In this document: piece by piece, positions 8,476 through 16,528 of the stretch | How the letters are laid out: the number at the start of each line of letters is the position of its first letter | Numbering within the stretch: position 1 is the stretch's first letter | Source of the DNA: Sediminibacterium sp. | GTDB taxonomy: Bacteria; Bacteroidota; Bacteroidia; Chitinophagales; Chitinophagaceae | Reading direction: 5' to 3' | NCBI GenBank assembly: GCA_007280515.1 | Contig: QYPL01000002.1 | Span: 100,929-164,928, forward strand | Length of the DNA: 64,000 nucleotides | Notes under the pieces: generated by a model | Databases searched by the model: none | Seen by the model: the letters and a program-made list of their open reading frames with translations, nothing else | What the model was told of the DNA's origin: nothing | Made by a program: the position numbers and the translations under genes

Positions 8476-9642
8476 ATGAAAAAATATCGTTTATGTATTT
8501 TATTATCTTGTTGTTTACTAGGAATTGTTACTAATTACGGATTCGCCCAAACCAATAAGGGCATTAACTTTCAAGGCATTGCTAGAGACAATAATGGATA
8601 TATAATTACTAACAAATCAATTAATATTAGAATATCTATTAAATCGGATTCTAATTCAATTAAAAGTGAATACCAAGAAATAACACCTATTACGACCAAT
8701 GTACTAGGTTTATTTGCCATGGTAGTGGGCGCTTATGAAACTAATAAAATTGTAACAGTAGGGCCATTTGAAAATATAAACTGGTCAAAAGCAGAAAAAT
8801 ATTTACAAATAGAAATTGATACAGTAGGCGATTTATCTTTTATTTATATGGGAACGCAAAAAATAAATTATGTACCTTTTTCTTTTTATGCCGATAATGT
8901 GGGGGCTCAAAATATCAATGGAGTCATTGGCCTTTCTCAAGGCGGTACAGGACTCGATAATTTAAAAGATGTGAAAGTTTTATATAATATTGATAAAATA
9001 AATAACACCCCTGATAGTAGCAAGCCTATTAGTAATTTAACCTTGGCAGGCATAAATGATAAATTAAAAAAAGCAGATACCCTTTCATTAAGTAACCGTA
9101 TTAATTTAAAACTAAGTAGTAAGGATACCATTAGCCTATCTAATAGAATTAATAATATGTCTTCTTTGTCTGTAGTATATGATTATGGAAGTTTTTACGA
9201 CACAGCTAAACAAGCTGCTAGCGGGGCATCCAGCGCCACTGCCCTTAAATTTTCTTATGATGGTTTAGTGAATAATATAAGCATTGTGCCTAATACTAGT
9301 GGCCAGCCCACTAAAATTACCGTCTTACATGCAGGTGTATATAATGTTCACTATGCTATTCAAATTATAAAAGCAGATGTTGGCGTAGATGAATTAAGTG
9401 TTTGGATAAGAAGAAATGGATCGGCTTATCTAAATACCAATACTAATTTTAATATATCTGGAAGCAGTCTAAAAAATTTATTGACTGGAAATTATTTGGT
9501 AGACTTAGGCGCCAACGATTATATAGAAATTTATTTTAGTGTGAAAAATATAAGTAGTGTAGTGACTGGCACTATTGCACAAGCAAGTCCCTCACGACCT
9601 GCCACCCCAAGTGTTTATATCAATTTACAAAAACTAAATTAA
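8476..9642 (+). CDS. Secreted fibre-like protein with C1q/TNF-like C-terminal domain
   Basis: A 388-residue protein with a Sec signal ending near residue 25 (GFAQ). The N-terminal part starts with GINFQGIARDNNGYIITNKS. This is a module seen in many Bacteroidota surface proteins in which a carrier-like beta domain precedes a fibre. Next comes a GVIGLSQGGTGLDNLK stretch that resembles phage-tail-fibre/collar segments. A repetitive region follows with two similar NRIN..KLSSKDTISLSNRIN units at about 200-228. The final 130 residues look like a C1q/TNF-type jelly roll (AGVYNVHYAIQI, then GNYLVDLGANDYIEIYF). A surface adhesin or trimeric fibre is inferred. It is paired with the T9SS-tailed gene upstream. 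Confidence 0.65.
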   Translation: MKKYRLCILLSCCLLGIVTNYGFAQTNKGINFQGIARDNNGYIITNKSINIRISIKSDSNSIKSEYQEITPITTNVLGLFAMVVGAYETNKIVTVGPFENINWSKAEKYLQIEIDTVGDLSFIYMGTQKINYVPFSFYADNVGAQNINGVIGLSQGGTGLDNLKDVKVLYNIDKINNTPDSSKPISNLTLAGINDKLKKADTLSLSNRINLKLSSKDTISLSNRINNMSSLSVVYDYGSFYDTAKQAASGASSATALKFSYDGLVNNISIVPNTSGQPTKITVLHAGVYNVHYAIQIIKADVGVDELSVWIRRNGSAYLNTNTNFNISGSSLKNLLTGNYLVDLGANDYIEIYFSVKNISSVVTGTIAQASPSRPATPSVYINLQKLN

Positions 9643-9658
9643 TAATTAACCACAAAAA

Positions 9659-10951
9659 TTATCCAAAAGGCTTTTCAATTGAAATACTTTGTTTCGAGAA
9701 AAACTTTGCACCCTCTTCTGCGATATAAAGACAGTCTTCTAATCGAATGCCAAATTCTCCTGGAATTGAAATAGTAGGTTCATCACTAAAGCACATACCT
9801 ACTGCAATGGGCGTTTTATTTCCTTTGACAAAATTTGTCCACTCATGACCCTCTAATCCAATGCCATGGCCAGTTCTATGCGGTAGTCCAGGTAATTTAT
9901 AATTAGTACCAAAGCCTCCTTTTTCAATCACTGCTCTTGCAGCAGCATCTACTTGTTCGCAAGGGGCCCCAATTTGAATAGCAGCAAAAGCCGCGTCCTG
10001 TGCTTTCTTTTCTAAGTTCCAAATATCAATTTGTCTTTGTGTAGGTTTACCTGCCACAATGGTTCTCGTAATATCAGAAGCATAACCTTCACAACTAGTA
10101 CCTCCATCTATCATCACAATATCTCCTTCTTTAATAGTTTGTGGTGTTATACTTCCATGAGGCAGTGCCGAATATTTTCCTACTTGAACAGAAGCCCCTC
10201 CACTAAATCCTAATTTTTTAAAAGCAGCTGAAATATTATTACTTAATAATGTTTGTGACATACCAGGCACAATAGTAGTAAAGGCAGCTTTATACGCTTC
10301 AATAGTAATATCACTTGCTTTTTGCATCAGTGCAATTTCTGCAGGTGATTTAATCATTCTACATCCGGCAGTCACAGGGGTGGCGTCTACTACTTCAAAC
10401 CCAGCCGCTTCTTTTTTTACGCCATTGGCAATAAAAAAACGAACTCTTTCTTCCATTCCAATGGCATGGTGTATAACCCCTCTGGCTTTTACAATGCCTA
10501 CTATAACAGCATAAGGGCTTTCATGTTCTTCCCAACAACGGACTTCATCTCCAAAAGCAGGTCGTATTAGTTCTCTTGCTCTATCTTCTTCAAATTTTGG
10601 ACAAACATAAACCAGCGCTCCCTTTGCAGGAATCACTATACCAAAGGTTCTTTCACTTTGACCCCATCGCATGCCTGTATAATAATAACAAGATGTGGTG
10701 CCTTCTAAAAAAATGGCATCCATTTTATTTTGGGACATTAATTCCTGTGCTTTAGCAATTCTTGCTTTTCTTTCCGCTACTGAGATGGGCACTATGCCTG
10801 CTACTTGAGGACTTAGGCTACGAATAGCTTCGGGCAAGTCTAATGCCGTCTCTCTTTCATCTATCTGTCTTCCAAATATAGAACTGCTCATACCTAAGCT
10901 GCCGGCTGTAATTGCCGATACTGCTAAAAATTTTCTTCTATTGACTGACAT
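9659..10951 (-). CDS. M24 family metallopeptidase (Xaa-Pro aminopeptidase-like), Tat-exported
   Basis: A 430-residue pita-bread-fold peptidase. The metal ligands are visible in order: MIDGGTSCEGYASDITRT supplies two Asp, LPHRTGHGIGLEGHEW a His, DEPTISIPGEFGIRLED the two Glu. The N-terminal creatinase-like domain precedes them. Members remove N-terminal residues before proline or split related amides. The leader MSVNRRKFLAVSAITAGSL is a twin-arginine signal. The frame extends 41 codons further up to 11074, but the predicted promoter at 11033-11063 lies inside that extension. The ATG ending at 10951, which begins the RR leader, is therefore the real start. Confidence 0.9.
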   Translation of the reverse strand: MSVNRRKFLAVSAITAGSLGMSSSIFGRQIDERETALDLPEAIRSLSPQVAGIVPISVAERKARIAKAQELMSQNKMDAIFLEGTTSCYYYTGMRWGQSERTFGIVIPAKGALVYVCPKFEEDRARELIRPAFGDEVRCWEEHESPYAVIVGIVKARGVIHHAIGMEERVRFFIANGVKKEAAGFEVVDATPVTAGCRMIKSPAEIALMQKASDITIEAYKAAFTTIVPGMSQTLLSNNISAAFKKLGFSGGASVQVGKYSALPHGSITPQTIKEGDIVMIDGGTSCEGYASDITRTIVAGKPTQRQIDIWNLEKKAQDAAFAAIQIGAPCEQVDAAARAVIEKGGFGTNYKLPGLPHRTGHGIGLEGHEWTNFVKGNKTPIAVGMCFSDEPTISIPGEFGIRLEDCLYIAEEGAKFFSKQSISIEKPFG

Positions 10952-11032
10952 AGTATACAATTTAAAATGTTTTACATAAGTGGCATTAAAGATATTACAT
11001 TTTAATAAGTTAAAAACTTTAAATTTAACCTT

Positions 11033-11063
11033 CAAAAATAGGGGTTTCCTTATTCTAATCAAA
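11033..11063 (-). promoter_or_regulatory. Bacteroidota-type promoter for the M24 peptidase gene
   Basis: Read on the minus strand: TTTG (11060-11063), 19 bases, then TATTTTTG (11033-11040). This fits TTTG-N19-TAnnTTTG exactly. Transcription would start near 11026, giving a leader of about 75 bases before the ATG ending at 10951. Confidence 0.65.
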
Positions 11064-11080
11064 CCATAAACCAACTTCCT

Positions 11081-13279
11081 TTGAAACTAATTCGCCTTTC
11101 TTGTTTTCTTTTTTTAGTATTTGCTTTTCAACAATCCATCGCACAAAAAAAGAATGCTAATATTAAATATTATATCCACAAAGCAACTGACCTCATTAAA
11201 GTGGATGGCCTAATGAATGAGCAGTCTTGGTTAAAGGCGCAGGCTGTAAATAAATTTCCCATGGTGCTACCCATGGATACCAGTGTTTCTAAAGTACCTA
11301 CTGAAGTAAGAATGACTTACGATGAAAATAATTTATATATTATTGCCATTTGTACCAAGGTGGGTGATGGTGTAGATATGGTAGAGTCCTTAAAAAGAGA
11401 TTGGAGCTTTGGAAAGAATGATAATTTTATTTTATTCATGGACACCTATGGAGATTTAACCAATGGATTTGCCTTTGGCGCAAGCGCAGTGGGCGCCCAA
11501 TGGGATGGTACTATGTTTGATGGAGGTTCTGTGGATTTAAATTGGGATAATAAATGGACCTCGGCAATTTATAATGACGCTGAAAAATATGTTTGGGAGG
11601 CAGCCATTCCTTTTAAATCCATTAGATATAAAACAGGTATGCAAGAATGGGGTGTGAACTTTAGTAGAAACGATTTAAAAACAACAGAAAAATCGAGCTG
11701 GGCACCCATGCCTAGACAATTTCCCACTGCTTCATTAGCTTATACAGGGTCACTGGTTTGGGATGCACCTCTTCCTGAACATCAAAATAATTTTTCGCTT
11801 ATTCCTTATTTTAAATCCAGTGTTTCTAAAGAATTCGCCAGTAGTGATGGTACAAAAATAAATCAAGCATCTATTAATAAAAATGCATACGGTTTAGACG
11901 CAAAAATAAGTTTGTCTTCTTCACTCAATTTAGATTTAACAGTAAACCCCGATTTCTCTCAGGTGGAAGTAGATAGACAAGTAAGCAACCTAAGTCGTTT
12001 TGAATTATTCTTTCCAGAAAAAAGACAGTTCTTTTTAGAAAATGCCGATTTATTTTCCAATTTAGGTTTTGAAAATGTTCGTCCCTTTTTCTCCAGAAGA
12101 ATTGGCTTAAATACCAATATTGATTTTGGTGCTAGAATGAGTGGCAGAATAGATAAAAATTGGCGTATTGGTATTATGGATATGAAAACAAGCGATGATA
12201 AAAGCACAGGACTCTTAGCTCAAAATTTTTCAGTACTCGCTTTGCAAAGAAAGTTATTTAAAAAATCGAGTGTTGAATTATTCTATATTGATAAAACGGC
12301 TTTTGATTATCCCACACAAACCACCACCTCTGCTGCAGTGGGTAATGCTTATAATAGAAACTTTGGTTTTGAATATAATTTAGCGCCAAAAAATAATCCT
12401 TGGACAGGAAAAACTATTTTAATAAAATCATTCACGCCCAATAAATCTGGAAACGACTATTTAAATGCAGGCAATTTACAATACAGTAGTAGAAAGTGGA
12501 TCATATCATGGCAGCATGAAATTGTGGGAAATAATTACAATGCAGAAGTGGGCTATATTCCTAGAAATAATTATATCAAGTTTACACCCAGTATTACACG
12601 CTTGTATTTTCCTAAAGGCGGAAATATTTTAAGCTATGGCCCTCAATTGACCACTACTTATTACTATAATTCAAACTTCAATTTAACGGACAACACAAAA
12701 TTATTTAATTACCTCATTACATTCAGAGACAAGAGCACTATCGCCTCTGTCATTCAAAACGACTATGTAGAATTATTAGCACCCTTTGATCCTACTCGAA
12801 TTGGTAAACAACCATTAGCAGCGCATACCAAACATCAATGGACAACGGTAGGCTTTGATTGGATTTCAGCACCTCAACATAAATTTACTTATTACTTAAC
12901 CGCACGTAAAGGAGGTTATTATGCCGATGGTAAATTATTAAGTATTACAGGCAATATCGGTTATCGTATTCAGCCCTATGTCAATTTTGATGTGGCTGCT
13001 ACCTATAATCATATAGAACTTCCACAACCATGGGGAAATAATAATTTCTTCTTGATTGGCCCTAAAGTAGATATCACCATGACAGATAAATTATTTTTTA
13101 CTGCCTTCTACCAGTATAACGAGCAAACTAAAAATATCAACTTTAATACAAGATTTCAATGGCGCTATAAACCCGTCTCTGACTTATTCATAGTCTATAC
13201 CGATAACTACTATATCGGACCTGTATTTGTTAAAAACAGAGCCGTAGTCTTGAAATTTACTTATTGGTGGAATAAATAA
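11081..13279 (+). CDS. DUF5916 / CBM9-like domain outer-membrane protein
   Basis: A 732-residue protein typical of Bacteroidota: signal peptide to about residue 22 (SIAQ), then a carbohydrate-binding-module-9-like domain (about 30-215). That domain begins IKVDGLMNEQSWLKA and includes DNFILFMDTYGDLTNGF and NFSRNDLKTTEKSSWAP. A DUF5916 beta-barrel-like region fills the rest, with the block SQVEVDRQVSNLSRFELFFP then EKRQFFLENADLF. It starts at a TTG, because no in-frame ATG precedes the signal peptide. The function is unproven. The fold suggests an outer-membrane barrel with a periplasmic or surface sugar-binding module. It is convergent with the VPS10-like gene and ends at a strong hairpin. Confidence 0.83.
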   Translation: MKLIRLSCFLFLVFAFQQSIAQKKNANIKYYIHKATDLIKVDGLMNEQSWLKAQAVNKFPMVLPMDTSVSKVPTEVRMTYDENNLYIIAICTKVGDGVDMVESLKRDWSFGKNDNFILFMDTYGDLTNGFAFGASAVGAQWDGTMFDGGSVDLNWDNKWTSAIYNDAEKYVWEAAIPFKSIRYKTGMQEWGVNFSRNDLKTTEKSSWAPMPRQFPTASLAYTGSLVWDAPLPEHQNNFSLIPYFKSSVSKEFASSDGTKINQASINKNAYGLDAKISLSSSLNLDLTVNPDFSQVEVDRQVSNLSRFELFFPEKRQFFLENADLFSNLGFENVRPFFSRRIGLNTNIDFGARMSGRIDKNWRIGIMDMKTSDDKSTGLLAQNFSVLALQRKLFKKSSVELFYIDKTAFDYPTQTTTSAAVGNAYNRNFGFEYNLAPKNNPWTGKTILIKSFTPNKSGNDYLNAGNLQYSSRKWIISWQHEIVGNNYNAEVGYIPRNNYIKFTPSITRLYFPKGGNILSYGPQLTTTYYYNSNFNLTDNTKLFNYLITFRDKSTIASVIQNDYVELLAPFDPTRIGKQPLAAHTKHQWTTVGFDWISAPQHKFTYYLTARKGGYYADGKLLSITGNIGYRIQPYVNFDVAATYNHIELPQPWGNNNFFLIGPKVDITMTDKLFFTAFYQYNEQTKNINFNTRFQWRYKPVSDLFIVYTDNYYIGPVFVKNRAVVLKFTYWWNK

Positions 13280-13298
13280 AATATAGAAATACTTACAT

Positions 13299-13334
13299 AA
13301 AAAATACCCTTCATAATAAGAAGGGTATTTTTTT
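13299..13334. terminator. Bidirectional intrinsic terminator
   Basis: Inverted repeat AAAAAATACCCTT (13299-13311) / AAGGGTATTTTTT (13321-13333) with a 9-base loop, A-tract and T-tract on opposite sides. It lies between the convergent DUF5916 and VPS10-like genes. Confidence 0.88.
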
Positions 13335-13339
13335 GTGGT

Positions 13340-16300
13340 TTATAATTTTGAATAGGATGCGGACAGTTTTTCTAATTGAGTATTTAGGTCCTGATACACT
13401 AATTTTTGTTGTGAAGTGGGTGGAAAATCGGCTCCCATGGTTTGACTTTCTTTAGTGAGGGTTAATAGTCTTTCCAATATTTTAGCTGGATTTCTAAAAA
13501 TATCCATCCTCGATCCAGTCAAGTGTATATCAAACAATTCTTTTTCTATAGCATACACTTGCTTTTCACGCGCAGTCGCCTCAGTTGTATTTTGCTTTAA
13601 TAAGCCAACACGTTCTATTTCCATTTTCTCAATTAAGCCTGCACATTTTTTCATAGCACTAGTCAATTGCATTCCAAAAGCATATTGAGCTTGAATTGCT
13701 TCTGAACTTGAATGTAAATTAGGATCATTCAATACTTGTATGGGTTGCTTCATTATTTCTTTACCTACTTTTAAAGCCACAGTATAACTACCTGGCGGAA
13801 TTCTAATAGGTTCTAGTCCTGGACCAATATCTAAATCATAAATAAACATGCGTCTATTTCCTAGTGAATCAAATTTTATATAATTTTTATTATCAGGGAT
13901 TGTTTTTAAAGGTGGCAGTTCTATATCGTTATGTGCAAGATTCCACCAAATCCTATTCACTCCTTTATTTCTTGTGCCTTCCATTTTTTGAATGGTATCT
14001 CCTTTAGTATTCAAAATATAAATAAGAGCATTAGAAGAAAGACTATCTGCTAAATAATAGTTGATGCTGGCACCATAGGGAGGATTTTTTCCAGTGGCCA
14101 TTGAGGATTCACTATGAATACCTGTTTTATTATTAAAACGATAAGCTTGTCTAGGTGCATATAATTCATTTTTATTTTTTACCATTTGCTTACTCCACTC
14201 TCTCAAAGGAGTGATATCATCTAAAATATAAAAACCTCTTCCATAAGTAGCTAAGACTAAATCCCGAAAGTTTTTTTGAATGGCTATATAATAAACAGGA
14301 GAGGGGGGTAAATTATTTTTTAAATGCATCCAAGTACTACCATCATCTGGACTAATGTATAAACCATTATCTGTACCTGCATACAATAAACCTTTTTGAA
14401 TTGGGTCTTCTTTAATGCTATGCACAAAAGAACTATTAGAAGCTGGAATACCCGCCCCTACCTCTTTCCAAGACTTACCATAATTAGTTGTTTTAAAAAT
14501 ATAAGGTTTAAAATCACCTAATTGTTGATAGGTAATACTTATATAAGCCGTTCCCGTTTCAAAATTAGAAGCATCAATACTTCGAATAGTTCCCCATGGT
14601 GCAATGCCTTTTATATTCGCTGTTACATTGGTCCATGTTTTTCCATCATTGGTAGTGACTTGAACCTGACCATCATTACTACCTGTCCATAAAACACCTT
14701 TTGTTAAAGGAGACTCTGCAATCACATATAAGGTGCAGCCATCAAATGTCATCAAGTTGTCGGAATTCATACCACCAGAATTTTGTTGATGGGTTTTATC
14801 ATTGGTGGTTAAGTCTGGGCTAATCACCTGCCATGACATTCCTTTATTATTTGTTTTATGAACATACTGGCTTCCAACATAGACTACTCCTTTTTGATGT
14901 TTCGATAAGGCCATCGGAAAATTCCAATGCCAACGATATTTCATATCTGCTGGAGCCCAACCATAGCCTGCTGCTGGCCAAGCGCGCACATCGTGCGCAT
15001 ATCCTGTTCTAACATCGGTAACATCTAACCCTCCATCATAACATCCAGACCAAATTATATTATTATCAAAAGGATCAGGTTGTGCAAATCCACTTTCGCA
15101 CCCGCCAACGCCTTCCCATAATCCTAATGGAATAGAACCTTGCATACTAATTGCGGCTGTTCTATAACTATATCCGTCTTGTCTATTCCCCATTACATGA
15201 TAAGGAATCATATTGTCTACTGCTACATGATACATTTGCGCAATAGGTAAATTAATATTGTTCCAGGTTTTACCTCCATTAAAGCTCATATTCATACAAC
15301 CATCATGTGCTACCATTATACGTTCTGCATTCGTAGGATCAAACCAAATATCATGGTTATCGCCACCAGGCGCATAAGTACCATTGCCATTAAAACTAAT
15401 GCCACCATCTTTTGATTCCATAATGGTCACACAAATAGTATACAATTTATTTTCATCTTGCGTGGATACACGAACTCTTGTATAGTAAGGGGCACGTTGT
15501 GCCATTGAATGATTTTCATACATTAATTTCCAATGCGCTCCTCCATCAATTGATTTATATAAGCCAGGGGACTTATCTTCTACTAATGCATAAATAGTTT
15601 TAGGATTACTCTGTGCAATGTCTATAGATGTTTTACCAATAGGATGAGCGCTGCCACCTGGTAATCCATTATTCATTACTTGCCAAGTTTTTCCTCCATC
15701 GATTGTTTTATAAAATCCACTACCTGGGCCGCCGCTATTTAAATTCCAAGTGGTAAGATTTACTTGCCACATGGCAGCCACTAAATTATTAGGGTCTTTT
15801 TCATTTAACGATAAATCGCTACAGCCTGTATTAGCATCTACAAATAAAATACGGTCCCAATGATTGCCACCATCTACTGTTTTATATACACCTCTTTCTT
15901 CTTGTGGTCCATGCATATGACCCATGGCCGCTACGTAAATAGTATTCGTATCCGTCGGATCCACAATTACCTTGCTTATTAAAACTGTTTCTTTCAACCC
16001 TTTATTCTCCCATGTTTTGCCTCCGTCACTTGACTTATAAATTCCATTGCCATTCGCATGTGCTGGACGAATCACAAATGTCTCCCCTGTACCCGCCCAA
16101 ACTTGTTGAGGATTCGATTTTGAAATAGCCAATGCCCCAATGGAAGAATTGTCCATATTATCGAAAATGGGTTTCCAATGCACACCGCCATCGGTGGTTT
16201 TCCAAATACCTCCGGAAGCTGCCCCCACATAAGATACCATTGGATTACCTGGCTCTCCCACCACCGCAATAGCTCTATTACCATCTGGACCAATAAATCG

Positions 16301-16408
16301 AAAAGGCATGGCTGCAAAGGGGTTAGAACCAACTGTTTGTGCCAAAAAAGGCTTTGCAGTAAAAAGACCAAAGAGTAGAAAAACGATAAAAATGGATTGC
16401 TTTTTCAT
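13340..16408 (-). CDS. VPS10/sortilin-like BNR-repeat propeller protein, secreted
   Basis: A 1022-residue secreted beta-propeller. Repeated Asp-box motifs (S/T-x-D-x-G-x-x-W) appear as YKSSDGGKTW, YKTVDGGNHW, YKTIDGGKTW, YKSIDGGAHW and more between about 90 and 760, as in VPS10/sortilin-type and WD40/YVTN/BNR-like proteins. A C-terminal region (about 800-1020) is beta-rich then helical. The start is taken at MKKQSIFIVFLLFGLF (ATG ending at 16408); a further ATG ten codons up would spoil the short signal peptide. Relatives are often annotated as glycosyl hydrolase or sialidase-like, but no sialidase Arg triad is evident, so an enzymatic role is uncertain. A homologue of similar build is divergently encoded at 16529. 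Confidence 0.83.
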   Translation of the reverse strand: MKKQSIFIVFLLFGLFTAKPFLAQTVGSNPFAAMPFRFIGPDGNRAIAVVGEPGNPMVSYVGAASGGIWKTTDGGVHWKPIFDNMDNSSIGALAISKSNPQQVWAGTGETFVIRPAHANGNGIYKSSDGGKTWENKGLKETVLISKVIVDPTDTNTIYVAAMGHMHGPQEERGVYKTVDGGNHWDRILFVDANTGCSDLSLNEKDPNNLVAAMWQVNLTTWNLNSGGPGSGFYKTIDGGKTWQVMNNGLPGGSAHPIGKTSIDIAQSNPKTIYALVEDKSPGLYKSIDGGAHWKLMYENHSMAQRAPYYTRVRVSTQDENKLYTICVTIMESKDGGISFNGNGTYAPGGDNHDIWFDPTNAERIMVAHDGCMNMSFNGGKTWNNINLPIAQMYHVAVDNMIPYHVMGNRQDGYSYRTAAISMQGSIPLGLWEGVGGCESGFAQPDPFDNNIIWSGCYDGGLDVTDVRTGYAHDVRAWPAAGYGWAPADMKYRWHWNFPMALSKHQKGVVYVGSQYVHKTNNKGMSWQVISPDLTTNDKTHQQNSGGMNSDNLMTFDGCTLYVIAESPLTKGVLWTGSNDGQVQVTTNDGKTWTNVTANIKGIAPWGTIRSIDASNFETGTAYISITYQQLGDFKPYIFKTTNYGKSWKEVGAGIPASNSSFVHSIKEDPIQKGLLYAGTDNGLYISPDDGSTWMHLKNNLPPSPVYYIAIQKNFRDLVLATYGRGFYILDDITPLREWSKQMVKNKNELYAPRQAYRFNNKTGIHSESSMATGKNPPYGASINYYLADSLSSNALIYILNTKGDTIQKMEGTRNKGVNRIWWNLAHNDIELPPLKTIPDNKNYIKFDSLGNRRMFIYDLDIGPGLEPIRIPPGSYTVALKVGKEIMKQPIQVLNDPNLHSSSEAIQAQYAFGMQLTSAMKKCAGLIEKMEIERVGLLKQNTTEATAREKQVYAIEKELFDIHLTGSRMDIFRNPAKILERLLTLTKESQTMGADFPPTSQQKLVYQDLNTQLEKLSASYSKL

Positions 16409-16528
16409 AAATAAATTGAATAAATATTTTAAAACCAATATTTGAATTTAAGCATTATTATGCAAGCTCCCAAGAGCAAATAATTGAAGCTATTATTTAG
16501 TATATTTAAGTATCCTAAAAATATTATT

